A stretch of 64,000 nt of DNA from an uncultured Helicobacteraceae bacterium (GCA_910578285.1 CAJTQL010000009.1:1685-65684); one strand, 5' to 3'; shown: positions 50,027-59,641, counted from the first letter of the stretch. Translations and numbers: made by a program. Notes: a model not told the origin generated them from the sequence alone.

Positions 50027-53000
50027 ATGATGTTCTCAAAATTTTTTATCAACCGCCCCGCATTCTCGGCTGTGGTCTCTATCATTATCGTCATTGCGGG
50101 GCTTTTGTGCCTATTCAACCTCCCGATTGAGCAATACCCAAAGCTTGTTCCGACACAAATTGTCGTGAGCGCAAACTATCCCGGAGCAAGCGCAGAGACG
50201 ATTTCGACCAATGTCGCGAGTATTCTAGAAAATAGCATTAACGGCGTGGAAGGAATGATTTATGTCCGCACTTCGACAACATCAAGCGGCACAATGAATT
50301 TGAGCGTTTTTTTCAACAACGATGCCGACCCGGATATGGCTGTTGTGAATGTCAATAACCGCGTGCAAGCTGTTCTTAGTCAGCTTCCTAGCGAGGTACA
50401 AAGGCTTGGAGTTACGGTACGTAAAAACTCTACTGCTGTGGTTGGGCTCTATCATCTCTATTCAGAAAATCCTAACTTTTCACAGCTTTATTTAGCAAAT
50501 TATGCCATCTTGAATATCATCGATGAACTCAAAAGGATTCAAGGAATCGGTGATGTAGATTTATGGGGACGCTCGGATTATGCCATGCGGATATGGCTCT
50601 TTCCAGACAAACTTGCGCTTCTAAATATCACACCACTAGAAGTCATCGATAAAATCCAACAGCAAAATTCACAATTTGCGCCCGGCAAACTTGGTGCAGA
50701 ACCCATTGCACAAAGTGAATTTGCCTACACAATTGTTACACAAGGACTATTCTCAACACCTGAAGAATTTGAAAATATTATTATCAAAGCAAACACCGAT
50801 GGTTCGATGTTGCGACTTAAAGATGTCGCGCGAGTAGAACTTGGTGCGCAAGAATATCTCACCTCATATTTTTACAATTCCACTCCTTCTGTGCCCTTGC
50901 GAATTACCTTGCAACCCGGTGCAAATATCCTTGATGTCGCAAATAATGTCCAAGCAACGATGGAGCGATTATCAAAAAAATTTCCCGAAGGAATCAAATA
51001 TTCTAATCCTTTTCGCCCCACAGAATTTATTGTAGAATCCATAAAAGAAGTGATGAAAACATTCATAGAAGCCATCATTCTTGTTGTGCTTATTATCTAT
51101 ATTTTTTTAGGCAATTGGCGCGCAACAATTATTCCATGTATTGCGATTCCTGTATCGCTCATTGGCACATTTATTGGACTTTATCTCTTTGGTTTTACGA
51201 TTAATTTGCTCACGCTTTTTGGACTGATTCTTGCAATTGGAATCGTGGTTGATGACGCGATTATCGTCATTGAAAATGTCGAACGCATTATGCACCAAAA
51301 ACACCTAAGCGCTAAAGAGGCGACAATTCAATCTATGCGAGAAATCACCGCCCCTGTGGTTGCCATTGTGCTCGTTTTGAGTGCTGTATTTATTCCTGTT
51401 GCTTTTATGGGAGGATTTAGCGGAGAAATCTACCGCCAATTTGCGATTACAATTGTGATTTCTGTCGTGATTTCAGGCTGTGTTGCGCTCACTCTCACAC
51501 CAAGCTTGTGCGCAATCTATTTAAAACCAACAGAGACAAAGCCTTTTTATCTTATCGCCAAATTTGATGCATTTTTTGAAAAACTTACATTCAAGTTTTC
51601 TCAACAAGTCGCAAAAGTTCTTAAAAGAGGGCTATTATTCCTTTGTCTTTTAATTGTAATGCTTTTTACAACATATGAGCTTTTCCAAAGAACGCCGCGT
51701 TCACTTGTCCCCGCAGAAGATATGGGAATAGTGCAAATTCATACGATTCTACCCGAAGCCGCCTCACTTTCGCGCACCACACAAGTGCAAAAAGACTTGA
51801 TTGCGACTTTGGAAAACAATCCATTGATTGCCGAGATGACAACAATTGCTGGTTTTAGCTTTCTTTCGCAAGGATTTAAAAGCAATGGTGGCATAGGATT
51901 CTATCGCCTCATTGATTGGAGCGAGCGAAAAGATACAGACAAAAGCGATAAGGCATTCATTCAAAATATCACCAAAGAGCTACAAAGCTATCCTGACGCA
52001 CGATTTATTGCTAACCAAGCACCGACAATTATTGGATTGGATTCAAGTGGAGTCAATATTTATATCCAAAGCAAAGAAGGCGCAAGCTTGGAAGAGCTCA
52101 AAAAATACACTGATTTAATGGTACAAGAAGCATTAAAACGTAAAGAGATTCGTAATGCTTTCACAAGTCTATCGGTCAATACTCCTCAAATCTCTGTCTC
52201 TTTAGATAGAGAAAAAGCAGCAGCACTTAATGTTAATATCTATGATGTCTTTCGGACAATGCAGGTAACTTTTGGGAATTATTATATTAATAATTTCGAG
52301 CTTTATAATCGTACCTTTCGCGTGATTGCACAAAGTGAGCAAGATTATCGACAAAATCCTGAAAATCTAAAAGATGTCTTTGTCAAATCACAAGATGGCA
52401 ACTTTATCCCTCTAAGTTCACTTTTGCGATTCCAATATGTCATCGGCGCAGAAATTGTGAATCGTTTTAACCTTTTCCCCGCTGCACAAATCATCGGCTA
52501 TCCAAACGAGGGTTATTCGAGCGGAGACACGATAGCGGCAATGGAAGAAATCGCGGCAGAGATTTTGCCACAAGGCTATGACATCGCCTATTTTGGCTCG
52601 ACTTATCAAGAAAAAGTGAGTCAAAGTAGTGGTGCAACAGCTTTTATCTTTGGGCTTGTTTTTGTCTTTTTGATTCTTGTTGCGCAATATGAGCGGTGGC
52701 TTATGCCTTTATGCGTTCTTAGCGCCGTTCCTTTTGCGCTTTTTGGGGCAATCTTGGCAACATTTTTGCGAGGACTAGAAAACGATATTTATTTCCAAGT
52801 TGGGCTACTTGTCCTCATTGCACTCGCGGCAAAAAATGCAATTTTGATTGTCGAATTTGCAATGCAACTTAGAGAAAAAGAGAATAAAAGCATTATCGAA
52901 TCTGCCATTGGTGCAGCAAAATTGCGATTCCGCCCGATTGTCATGACATCGCTCGCATTTAGCATGGGCGTTTTACCGCTTGCAATCAGCAGCGGTGCGG

Positions 53001-53143
53001 GGAGTTTAAGCCGTCATTCGATTGCAACAGGCGTACTTGGAGGCATGCTCGCCGCGACATTTTTGGCGGTGTTTTTTATCCCATTATTCTATGCTTATCT
53101 TGCAAATTTGAGTGAATGGATTCAGAAAAAACGAGGCAAGTAA
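50027..53143 (+). CDS. RND efflux pump inner-membrane subunit (AcrB/CmeB type, HAE1)
   Basis: 1038 residues, the standard length of AcrB-like proton antiporters: FFINRPAFSAVVSIIIVIAGLLCLFNLPIEQYP start, two large periplasmic loops, and helix 4 GLILAIGIVVDDAIIVIENVER with the proton-relay Asp pair. Ends with the second six-helix bundle. Exports drugs or bile salts together with a membrane-fusion protein and an outer-membrane channel, neither of which is encoded here, so partners must lie elsewhere. Start ATG 50027 or 50030. Confidence 0.93.
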   Translation: MMFSKFFINRPAFSAVVSIIIVIAGLLCLFNLPIEQYPKLVPTQIVVSANYPGASAETISTNVASILENSINGVEGMIYVRTSTTSSGTMNLSVFFNNDADPDMAVVNVNNRVQAVLSQLPSEVQRLGVTVRKNSTAVVGLYHLYSENPNFSQLYLANYAILNIIDELKRIQGIGDVDLWGRSDYAMRIWLFPDKLALLNITPLEVIDKIQQQNSQFAPGKLGAEPIAQSEFAYTIVTQGLFSTPEEFENIIIKANTDGSMLRLKDVARVELGAQEYLTSYFYNSTPSVPLRITLQPGANILDVANNVQATMERLSKKFPEGIKYSNPFRPTEFIVESIKEVMKTFIEAIILVVLIIYIFLGNWRATIIPCIAIPVSLIGTFIGLYLFGFTINLLTLFGLILAIGIVVDDAIIVIENVERIMHQKHLSAKEATIQSMREITAPVVAIVLVLSAVFIPVAFMGGFSGEIYRQFAITIVISVVISGCVALTLTPSLCAIYLKPTETKPFYLIAKFDAFFEKLTFKFSQQVAKVLKRGLLFLCLLIVMLFTTYELFQRTPRSLVPAEDMGIVQIHTILPEAASLSRTTQVQKDLIATLENNPLIAEMTTIAGFSFLSQGFKSNGGIGFYRLIDWSERKDTDKSDKAFIQNITKELQSYPDARFIANQAPTIIGLDSSGVNIYIQSKEGASLEELKKYTDLMVQEALKRKEIRNAFTSLSVNTPQISVSLDREKAAALNVNIYDVFRTMQVTFGNYYINNFELYNRTFRVIAQSEQDYRQNPENLKDVFVKSQDGNFIPLSSLLRFQYVIGAEIVNRFNLFPAAQIIGYPNEGYSSGDTIAAMEEIAAEILPQGYDIAYFGSTYQEKVSQSSGATAFIFGLVFVFLILVAQYERWLMPLCVLSAVPFALFGAILATFLRGLENDIYFQVGLLVLIALAAKNAILIVEFAMQLREKENKSIIESAIGAAKLRFRPIVMTSLAFSMGVLPLAISSGAGSLSRHSIATGVLGGMLAATFLAVFFIPLFYAYLANLSEWIQKKRGK

Positions 53144-53150
53144 TCGGATT

Positions 53151-54164
53151 CTATTTATGCAAAATATGCAAATATTCTATGGTAGAATCTTGCTTGTGTG
53201 TGCGATTGGAATCTGCCTTAAAACGTTGGTATTTTTGGCTCTTAAGTTGATATATTCCATATCTCTCAAAAATCGCTCGGATTTGCTCCAAGCCTAGCAA
53301 GCCTTCATTGTTATAGCTCAAGAAAATCCATTCAAAATTTGCATTTCTAATGAGAGTTTCTAGCTCATTGGCGACTTTTGCTTTTTTGCACCAATTCGAT
53401 TTTTCATACTCTCGCAAGCCCGTTTTGCCGCGCGGAGTAAAATCATCATAGAGTGCAATCGTGTTTAAAATATGATAATTTGCGCCATATTCTCGCGCAT
53501 TATAGGGTGGGTCGAGATAAAGAATATCACCCTCTACTTCTTGAATAAGTTGATTGGAATCTTCATTGAAAACTACATGTTGATTCTTGCTATATTCAAA
53601 GAATGCTGGCTCTAAGACAATGGGCTTTGTCGCGCTTTTTTTAAGAGTTTTAAGAAACGCTCCATAGACAGAAGCTGTATTTGCGACTTTATCGGCAGAT
53701 TCGAGGAGTGAGGCGAGCAAGAAATAATATCCATTGTCTTTGATACAATTTGCCGCTTTCCAATCCTCGATTTTTGTACGTATCGCGTCAATTTTCATCG
53801 CGTTTTCATCGCTAAAATATTGCCGCCCGCTGCCCCCACCTAGCGCATAATGCGTATAGATTCTACCCTTCTGCGGGGGTGTTTGTTGGCTATCATTTAG
53901 AATCTCCATTAGCTCGCCCGAACGTTCTAGTGGCTCATTATTGCCAATATAATTTTGACTCAAAACAAAGCTATAATATTCTCTGTCATTGCTAATCACT
54001 TGCTTCACTTTGTTCTTAAATAATTTCCCCACAACCGACGTTCCCGCAAACATATCACAAAATACAGAATCTTTTAGGGGCTTCGCATTGGATTCTCGAA
54101 GCACAGTTTCTATGTTTTTTTGCAAAAAGGAGGTGAGTTTGAATTTAGAGCCGATGTAGTTCAT
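53151..54164 (-). CDS. D12-class DNA adenine methyltransferase
   Basis: 337 residues: MNYIGSKFKLTSFL (AdoMet region), VFCDMFAGTSVVGKLFK (motif I), and LYLDPPYNAREYGANYHILNTIALYD (motif IV). Alpha-type N6-adenine methyltransferase. Overlaps the upstream methyltransferase by 4 bp, so the two are co-translated. No nuclease gene adjoins; paired M genes of this type occur in type IIS systems such as the MboII-like cassette of H. pylori. Confidence 0.88.
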   Translation of the reverse strand: MNYIGSKFKLTSFLQKNIETVLRESNAKPLKDSVFCDMFAGTSVVGKLFKNKVKQVISNDREYYSFVLSQNYIGNNEPLERSGELMEILNDSQQTPPQKGRIYTHYALGGGSGRQYFSDENAMKIDAIRTKIEDWKAANCIKDNGYYFLLASLLESADKVANTASVYGAFLKTLKKSATKPIVLEPAFFEYSKNQHVVFNEDSNQLIQEVEGDILYLDPPYNAREYGANYHILNTIALYDDFTPRGKTGLREYEKSNWCKKAKVANELETLIRNANFEWIFLSYNNEGLLGLEQIRAIFERYGIYQLKSQKYQRFKADSNRTHKQDSTIEYLHILHK

Positions 54165-55060
54165 TTTATATATTGAGCAATCCTATCTTTTGCTATTTCA
54201 AAATATTTTTTCTCAATCTCATACCCTATAAACTTGCGATGATTTTGCAATGCCGCAATGGCATGCGAACCGCTGCCCATGAATGGATCGAGCACAACAT
54301 GTCCTTCTTGCGTGAAAAGCCTAATTAGATGAGAGATGAGTTGCACAGGTTTACGCGTTAAATGCTCTATTTTCTCCTCACTTTCACAATTTCTTGTGTG
54401 CTTGGAAACTTCCATAACATTGCTTGGAAACTTGCCATTTAAGCTTTCCCTTGTGTTCAAAAGCCCCAATTGATATTTCTGCCAGTTCTGCACAAACGTA
54501 CCAATCTTTGGTTTTTGCGCCAAAACCATTGGTTCCATCTGTGGCTTGAGTTGTGGTGTCTTGTATCCTTCTAACTCTTTAATTAAAGATTCTTTTCGTT
54601 CATCTGTCAGATTCTTATCCTTTTTTATAAAATGACTTTGCGAAAACGCCTTCGCCTGCCCCTCATATTTCCATGCGAGCATGTCGCGGATTTCAAACCC
54701 CGCCAAATCCAAACTCATCGCCATTCTGTGGTAGAGCCTCGCCTGTGAAAAGACGACACAGAATCCACCGGGCTTGAGTATGCGCAAAAATTCTTTTGCG
54801 ATTGGATTCATAAATGTTTGCAATCTCTCCCCTTGTGCTCTATCAAACTTCATACCCACAGGCAAACCACCAATTACATTTGATTTTGAAGCTTTATTTT
54901 TGAGATTTTTATCATTCCATGCATTGTCCATTCCATCGATAAAATATGGAGGGTCTGTGATAATAAAATCGATTGCATTATCCTCTAGTTTTAACAATCC
55001 CTTTTGACAATCTTCATTAAAAATTTGTATGTCTTGCGCTTTAGCAGAATCTATTATCAT
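54161..55060 (-). CDS. Beta-class DNA methyltransferase
   Basis: 299 residues: DFIITDPPYFIDGMDNAW (motif IV) near the N-terminus and VVLDPFMGSGSHAIAALQNHRKFIGYEIEKKY (motif I) at the C-terminus, i.e. beta class, N6-adenine or N4-cytosine. First gene of the two-methyltransferase operon. The absence of a visible nuclease suggests an orphan protective or epigenetic pair. Confidence 0.9.
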   Translation of the reverse strand: MIIDSAKAQDIQIFNEDCQKGLLKLEDNAIDFIITDPPYFIDGMDNAWNDKNLKNKASKSNVIGGLPVGMKFDRAQGERLQTFMNPIAKEFLRILKPGGFCVVFSQARLYHRMAMSLDLAGFEIRDMLAWKYEGQAKAFSQSHFIKKDKNLTDERKESLIKELEGYKTPQLKPQMEPMVLAQKPKIGTFVQNWQKYQLGLLNTRESLNGKFPSNVMEVSKHTRNCESEEKIEHLTRKPVQLISHLIRLFTQEGHVVLDPFMGSGSHAIAALQNHRKFIGYEIEKKYFEIAKDRIAQYIK

Positions 55061-55186
55061 TTTAGATTCAACAATTCTTCAAGTATCTCTTCATCTCGTG
55101 TCATCTAAAGCTCCTAAAAATAAATAATATATCAGCGAATCACATATTAAGATTTTAGCATACAAATTATTAAATGAAGATAAAAT

Positions 55187-55546
55187 TTAAACTCGATTCA
55201 TGGTTATGCTGCTCTTATAGTATTCTCCCCATTGCTCGAGGCTGTCGATGACGCTTTCGAGGCTCTGCCCAAGCTCTGTGAGGCTGTATTCCACCTTAGG
55301 TGGGACTTCGGCATAGACTTTGCGCGCAACAAGATTTGCGTCTTCGAGCTCGCGGAGGTTCTGCGTCAAAACTTTTTGCGAAATGCCTTGATTCTTGGTT
55401 GTGCTAATCGACCTCTTAAGCTCACCAAAGCGCCTCTTACCGAGCAACAAATCATGGATAATCAACAATTTCCACTTGTTGCCAATCAGATTGAGCGTGG
55501 TTTCCACAGGACATGGAGAATAGTATGTTCTCATTTTTTCTTGCAT
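55187..55546 (-). CDS. HxlR family transcriptional regulator
   Basis: 119 residues (107-120 is typical). Winged helix LNLIGNKWKLLIIHDLLLGKRRFGELKRSI...ISQKVLTQNLRELEDANLVARKVYAEVPPKVEYSLTELG. The N-terminal Cys in YYSPCPVETTL is the redox or electrophile-sensing cysteine of YodB/HypR-like members. Divergent from the DinB gene, which it probably controls. The ATG at 55534 (MRTYYSP) is an alternative start. Confidence 0.9.
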   Translation of the reverse strand: MQEKMRTYYSPCPVETTLNLIGNKWKLLIIHDLLLGKRRFGELKRSISTTKNQGISQKVLTQNLRELEDANLVARKVYAEVPPKVEYSLTELGQSLESVIDSLEQWGEYYKSSITMNRV

Positions 55547-55618
55547 TGTCTGCCTTTAATTCAAAATTTTTGCCAAAAATTATAACACAAAACCCTAGCA
55601 ATGCAATAGTTTCAAAAA

Positions 55619-55670
55619 GAATACTATGGCATAAAAAAATGCCTACTTGACTTTTGAAGTATTCTATGCC
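55619..55670. promoter_or_regulatory. Candidate HxlR operator region
   Basis: GAATACTATGGCAT (55619-55632) and, inverted, GTATTCTATGCC (55659-55670) share the GAATAC and GGCAT elements. Between them GGCAT and ATGCC (55628-55643) form a small hairpin, and TTGACT lies at 55647-55652. Location between divergent HxlR and DinB genes fits an operator. Confidence 0.45.
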
Positions 55671-55709
55671 AAAATTCTCTTGTTCAATATTTCATAACAA
55701 GGAGACAGA

Positions 55710-56228
55710 ATGAAACAGGCTCTACTGCTTCAAGCACAATACAATCAGTTTGCAAACAAAAATATGTTTGCAACCTTACAAAATGCACCCAAAGAGGCAC
55801 TCTATAAAGATGTTGGGCTGTATTATGGCAGCATTATGCAAACGGCAGAACACAGTATCTGTGGCACAATCGGCATTGTCCTTCAACATTTTAGCCCATT
55901 TGCCACAAAAAAGCTCGAAGGGATAGACAAGATTTTTGCAAATGTGAATGCTGAAGGTCGGCTACAACGCGCAATTTATGAAGACATTCATTCTTTTGCA
56001 CAATTGCAGGAGCAAGTGGATAATAAAACTATCGAATTGATAGAATCCATTGAAGATTTTGATAGCATTGCTGTGCTCACTTTTCCGGGAGTAGAGTTTA
56101 AAAAACCACGTGGATTTTTGATTCTTGCATTGCTTAACCATGCAATCCATCATCGTGGACAAATTGCAGGTGCGCTTGATGCCATTAAGATTGAAAATGA
56201 TTTTAATGGTATGCTAGGAATGAATTAG
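55710..56228 (+). CDS. DinB-family protein
   Basis: 172 residues, four-helix DinB bundle. Metal-ligand histidines are in MQTAEHSICGTIG (near residue 48) and LLNHAIHHRGQIAGAL (near 146-151). DinB-like proteins include thiol transferases acting on electrophiles. Divergent to hxlR, suggesting thiol-stress induction. No signal peptide. Confidence 0.85.
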   Translation: MKQALLLQAQYNQFANKNMFATLQNAPKEALYKDVGLYYGSIMQTAEHSICGTIGIVLQHFSPFATKKLEGIDKIFANVNAEGRLQRAIYEDIHSFAQLQEQVDNKTIELIESIEDFDSIAVLTFPGVEFKKPRGFLILALLNHAIHHRGQIAGALDAIKIENDFNGMLGMN

Positions 56229-56231
56229 GAA

Positions 56232-57188
56232 TCAACGCTGGACAATTCCAAAACTAATGATATACAAAAAGATACGCACATCATTGCGCCAATGCCGATA
56301 ATAACGTCGAGCACATAGTAATGCAGCGAGATAGGAAGGCAAATATGGCAGGATAGTCGAACGTCTCTCGCTTCCAAACATTGCAATACTCTCATCATGC
56401 CGTTGCAGAGTATAGAATTTGTATAGGAGATTTTTTTGATTTTGACTATCCTCGGCGATAATACATATTGCTTTACTTAAATCATGATTCTCTGCTTTTT
56501 CTTTTGGTATATAGAGATGTGTGAGCGCACCACCAAATATTTTGCAATGAACATAATCCATTTCAAGCATAATCCTATCGATTCTCTTAAACTCATCTAG
56601 TTTTTGTGCTTCGAGATAGAGAATTGGTCGGTTTTTGTCGATGAGATTCTTTGCACCACGTAATGCCTTGTCTTCCATTCCTTCAATGTCGATTTTTATC
56701 ATTGCAATGGGTTCATTGAAATTAAAATCATCTAAACGATGGCAGATAATTCCACCATCTTGTATTTGCTGCAACCGCATTGCGCCAAAATTGCTTGGAA
56801 TCTCTGCATCAAACGCGGCACGTTCTTCTTTATCAGAGATTCCACAACAATGAATCTGCACACGATTTTGTAATTGATTGAGCGCAACATTGACTTGTGC
56901 AAGTTCAAACATCTTTGGATTTGCTTCAAACCCACATACTTTGCGCCCATTTGCTGCAAGGCAAATCGCATGATTACCAATATTTGTTCCAATATCAAGA
57001 ATCAAATCATTTTCCTTTGTACGTTGCAACATGTCCTCAAGCATTTCAATTTCATAGGGCTTGCCTGTATTAGCAATGATTTTTTGAATAAAATCAGTCT
57101 GGCGATATGGCAAATACATCACATATTCTGCCCCCCCCCCTCCACGCGGTAGTGAAACGGGAAGAATATCCCTTTTATCTATTTCCAT
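56232..57188 (-). CDS. FkbM-family methyltransferase (1), poly-G phase-variable
   Basis: 318 residues from the ATG at 57188 (AGGGAGA upstream); a longer start at 57233 would overlap the Sir2 gene. Rossmann AdoMet site LILDIGTNIGNHAICLAANGRKVCGFEANP, then IAMIKIDIEGMEDKALRGA. FkbM enzymes O-methylate sugars or lipids. Ten consecutive G (minus strand; C at 57131-57140) lie at codons 17-20; here the frame is on. Almost identical to FkbM 2 for 528 bp, then divergent at the C-terminus, which may set acceptor choice. Confidence 0.88.
   Translation of the reverse strand: MEIDKRDILPVSLPRGGGGAEYVMYLPYRQTDFIQKIIANTGKPYEIEMLEDMLQRTKENDLILDIGTNIGNHAICLAANGRKVCGFEANPKMFELAQVNVALNQLQNRVQIHCCGISDKEERAAFDAEIPSNFGAMRLQQIQDGGIICHRLDDFNFNEPIAMIKIDIEGMEDKALRGAKNLIDKNRPILYLEAQKLDEFKRIDRIMLEMDYVHCKIFGGALTHLYIPKEKAENHDLSKAICIIAEDSQNQKNLLYKFYTLQRHDESIAMFGSERRSTILPYLPSYLAALLCARRYYRHWRNDVRIFLYIISFGIVQR
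57131..57140 (-). repeat. G10 homopolymer in FkbM 1
   Basis: Ten G on the coding strand near the 5' end of the gene; slipped-strand mispairing would switch the gene off and on. Confidence 0.85.
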
Positions 57189-57198
57189 TTGGTCTCCC

Positions 57199-57930
57199 TT
57201 AAAGTTTCCAAAATTCTCTAAGTATTCTATCAATTTCTACAATCGCTTCGCTTGCTTTGGTATAGAAAATCTTATCAAATAAACTTTCATCGATACTTTC
57301 AGAAGCTTCAAGATTATTGAGAATCTTGAGCCCAATTTCAATGCCAAAATTTTCAACAAATGTAATAATGCTGCTAATATTGACAACTCTGCCGCTCGTG
57401 CCCACAACAAGCACACAATCCTCTTTTTCGAGCTCGCCAAAGATTTTATGCAATCTCTCATATTCTGGTGCTTGTTCATAGAAAAAAACAATCTGTGGCT
57501 TGACTTTTGGATTTCCACATTTAGGGCATGGACTTTTATCAAATGCGATATATCCTATCGTCTCGATATAGCCACATTTTGGGCAAACAAGCTCGGTCAG
57601 CTTGCCATGTAAATGGACAATATTTGTCGCGCCTGCTCGTTCAAGCAAATCATCGACATTTTGCGTCAGATGAATCACTTCAATTCTGTCTCGCCATTTA
57701 TGCTCAATCTTGGCGAGATAACGATGCATTGCATTAGGCTGCACTTTTGCTAATTCTTTGCGCCGCTCGTTATAGAAATGATGCACAAGGTCAAAGTTCT
57801 GCTCCCAATTTTGATAATTGCAAACATCCATTGGGTCATATTTTGCCCACAATCCGTCCGCATCTCGAAACGTCTCAAGCCCCGATTCGGCGCTTAATCC
57901 AGCGCCACTAAAAACAACAAGTTTTGGCAT
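57199..57930 (-). CDS. cobB: Sir2-family NAD-dependent protein deacylase
   Basis: 243 residues. VFSGAGLSAESGLETFRDADGLW (NAD site), TQNVDDLLERAG, catalytic HLHGK (His108), zinc cysteines 116, 119, 135 and 138, and VVGTSGRV. Tyr53-x-x-Arg56 in HFYNERR is the SIRT5/CobB pair that favours succinyl-lysine as well as acetyl-lysine. Lies between the two FkbM genes. Confidence 0.93.
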   Translation of the reverse strand: MPKLVVFSGAGLSAESGLETFRDADGLWAKYDPMDVCNYQNWEQNFDLVHHFYNERRKELAKVQPNAMHRYLAKIEHKWRDRIEVIHLTQNVDDLLERAGATNIVHLHGKLTELVCPKCGYIETIGYIAFDKSPCPKCGNPKVKPQIVFFYEQAPEYERLHKIFGELEKEDCVLVVGTSGRVVNISSIITFVENFGIEIGLKILNNLEASESIDESLFDKIFYTKASEAIVEIDRILREFWKL

Positions 57931-58034
57931 GTGTCTCCTTTATCGAGAGATAAAAACTCCATTGAGATGTTTCACTCCGCTCAATAGACAATTAATACGC
58001 TTACTCAAATGGTCATATTCATTTTGTTGATAGG

Positions 58035-58874
58035 CTAGATTCCAAATTGTCCTCGTTTCGCCAACTCACGTACATGGTGAGCTGTTTCAAGCAGGGTTTT
58101 ATAAATCAGATTTTCTTGTGGCATCCAACTCCATTGGATATGTTCTGCAGCAATCGATGCGAGCACTTTGACATGCAAATCTTCATCGCTCACTTGTTCG
58201 CGAGGCAAATAGAGATGCGTGAGCGCGCCACCAAAAAGATCCCAATGGACATAGCGCATTTGAAAAAGAATTCGGTCAATTCGTTTAAACTCCTCAAACT
58301 TTTGTGCTTCGAGATAGAGAATTGGTCGGTTTTTGTCGATGAGATTCTTTGCACCACGTAATGCCTTGTCTTCCATTCCTTCAATGTCGATTTTTATCAT
58401 TGCAATGGGTTCATTGAAATTAAAATCGTCTAAACGATGGCAGATAATTCCACCATCTTGTATTTGCTGCAACCGCATTGCGCCAAAATTGCTTGGAATC
58501 TCTGCATCAAATGCGGCACGTTCTTCTTTATCAGAGATTCCACAACAATGAATCTGCACACGATTTTGTAATTGATTGAGCGCAACATTGACTTGTGCAA
58601 GTTCAAACATCTTTGGATTTGCTTCAAACCCACATACTTTGCGCCCATTTGCTGCAAGGCAAATCGCATGATTACCAATATTTGTTCCAATATCAAGAAT
58701 CAAATCATTTTCCTTTGTACGTTGCAACATGTCCTCAAGCATTTCAATTTCATAGGGCTTGCCTGTATTAGCAATGATTTTTTGAATAAAATCAGTCTGG
58801 CGATATGGCAAATACATCACATATTCTGCCCCCCCCCCCTCACACGTAATAATATCACTTTTATTGATTTCCAT
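58035..58874 (-). CDS. FkbM-family methyltransferase (2), poly-G phase-variable
   Basis: 279 residues, start ATG 58874 after AAGGAAG. Same AdoMet core as FkbM 1; the 528 bp at 58301-58828 differ from 56603-57130 at only two positions that I could see. The C-terminal 80 residues are different (HWDLFGGALTHLYLPREQVSDEDLH...). An 11-G tract (58829-58839 as C) covers codons 12-16 and leaves the frame on. The pair looks homogenised by gene conversion, with distinct tails. Confidence 0.88.
   Translation of the reverse strand: MEINKSDIITCEGGGAEYVMYLPYRQTDFIQKIIANTGKPYEIEMLEDMLQRTKENDLILDIGTNIGNHAICLAANGRKVCGFEANPKMFELAQVNVALNQLQNRVQIHCCGISDKEERAAFDAEIPSNFGAMRLQQIQDGGIICHRLDDFNFNEPIAMIKIDIEGMEDKALRGAKNLIDKNRPILYLEAQKFEEFKRIDRILFQMRYVHWDLFGGALTHLYLPREQVSDEDLHVKVLASIAAEHIQWSWMPQENLIYKTLLETAHHVRELAKRGQFGI
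58829..58839 (-). repeat. G11 homopolymer in FkbM 2
   Basis: Eleven G on the coding strand. Length differs by one from FkbM 1, but flanking codons compensate so both read in frame. Confidence 0.85.
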
Positions 58875-58885
58875 TATTTCTTCCT

Positions 58886-59638
58886 TTAGGTTGGTATTTT
58901 ATCTTTGTCGAGACGTACAAACAAAAGAAGGATTACGATAATAATGACAATCTTGAGAAATATCTCTGCCATAGAGTTGTGTTCTTCTGCAATCTCGAGT
59001 TCCTCTGTGCTCAAAGCAAACTTTTGGAGTGCGAGCTTTTGTTTAGAATCGGGCAAGAGTTCATAAAAAATTGTCTGAATCAGATTATCAAGAGTTGCAT
59101 TCATTCCTTCGTCTTTAATCAGTTTTTCGCTACGTTCGGCAAGAGCAGCAAGCTTTTGTGATGACGATTCTGTGTGATGTGATGTCCATACGGCAATCTT
59201 GTTTTCTTTTTGAGCAACAAATACCAAAATATTTTTGCCAGAATATAAGGATTCGAGGGGTTTTGACAAGAGCTCTATATAGCGATTGACATAGACACCA
59301 TTTAGGCTTGGAATGCTTACAAACGTCATTTCTGGTGTATTGGGTAATTCTTGAAATTGCGCATTGATGTCCAAAATTTTTTTACGCAACTTTGAATCCA
59401 AAATCTGTGCAGTATCATAGATAAAAACATCTTTTTGAAACACAATGGGTTTTATGGTTTCAAAATAATATTTATAAATAGAACCAACACCGCCCACGAT
59501 TATCATTATTAGCAAAAACAATAGAATAAAAGAAGTCATCTTATTAAAAAGGACTGTCTCTTGAAATTTGCGTAATGTTTTATGGATATAACGCATACTT
59601 ATTAATCGATAATAGCGCAATCTTCTATTAAGTTTCAT
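58886..59638 (-). CDS. Membrane-anchored TPM-domain protein
   Basis: 250 residues: N-terminal membrane helix (about 37-58), extracytoplasmic TPM/TLP18.3-like domain (DVFIYDTAQILDSKLRKKILDINAQFQ...ILVFVAQKENKIAVWT), and a second helix at the C-terminus (IFLKIVIIIVILLLFV). TPM domains occur in poorly characterised membrane proteins, some with phosphatase activity. Lies 3 bp downstream of the ABC transporter gene, so they share an operon. Confidence 0.75.
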   Translation of the reverse strand: MKLNRRLRYYRLISMRYIHKTLRKFQETVLFNKMTSFILLFLLIMIIVGGVGSIYKYYFETIKPIVFQKDVFIYDTAQILDSKLRKKILDINAQFQELPNTPEMTFVSIPSLNGVYVNRYIELLSKPLESLYSGKNILVFVAQKENKIAVWTSHHTESSSQKLAALAERSEKLIKDEGMNATLDNLIQTIFYELLPDSKQKLALQKFALSTEELEIAEEHNSMAEIFLKIVIIIVILLLFVRLDKDKIPT

Positions 59639-59641
59639 CTC

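Noticed and set aside
55070..55186. Possible small gene between the methyltransferase and HxlR genes
   Set aside because: Only a handful of codons without ribosome site; AT-rich spacer.
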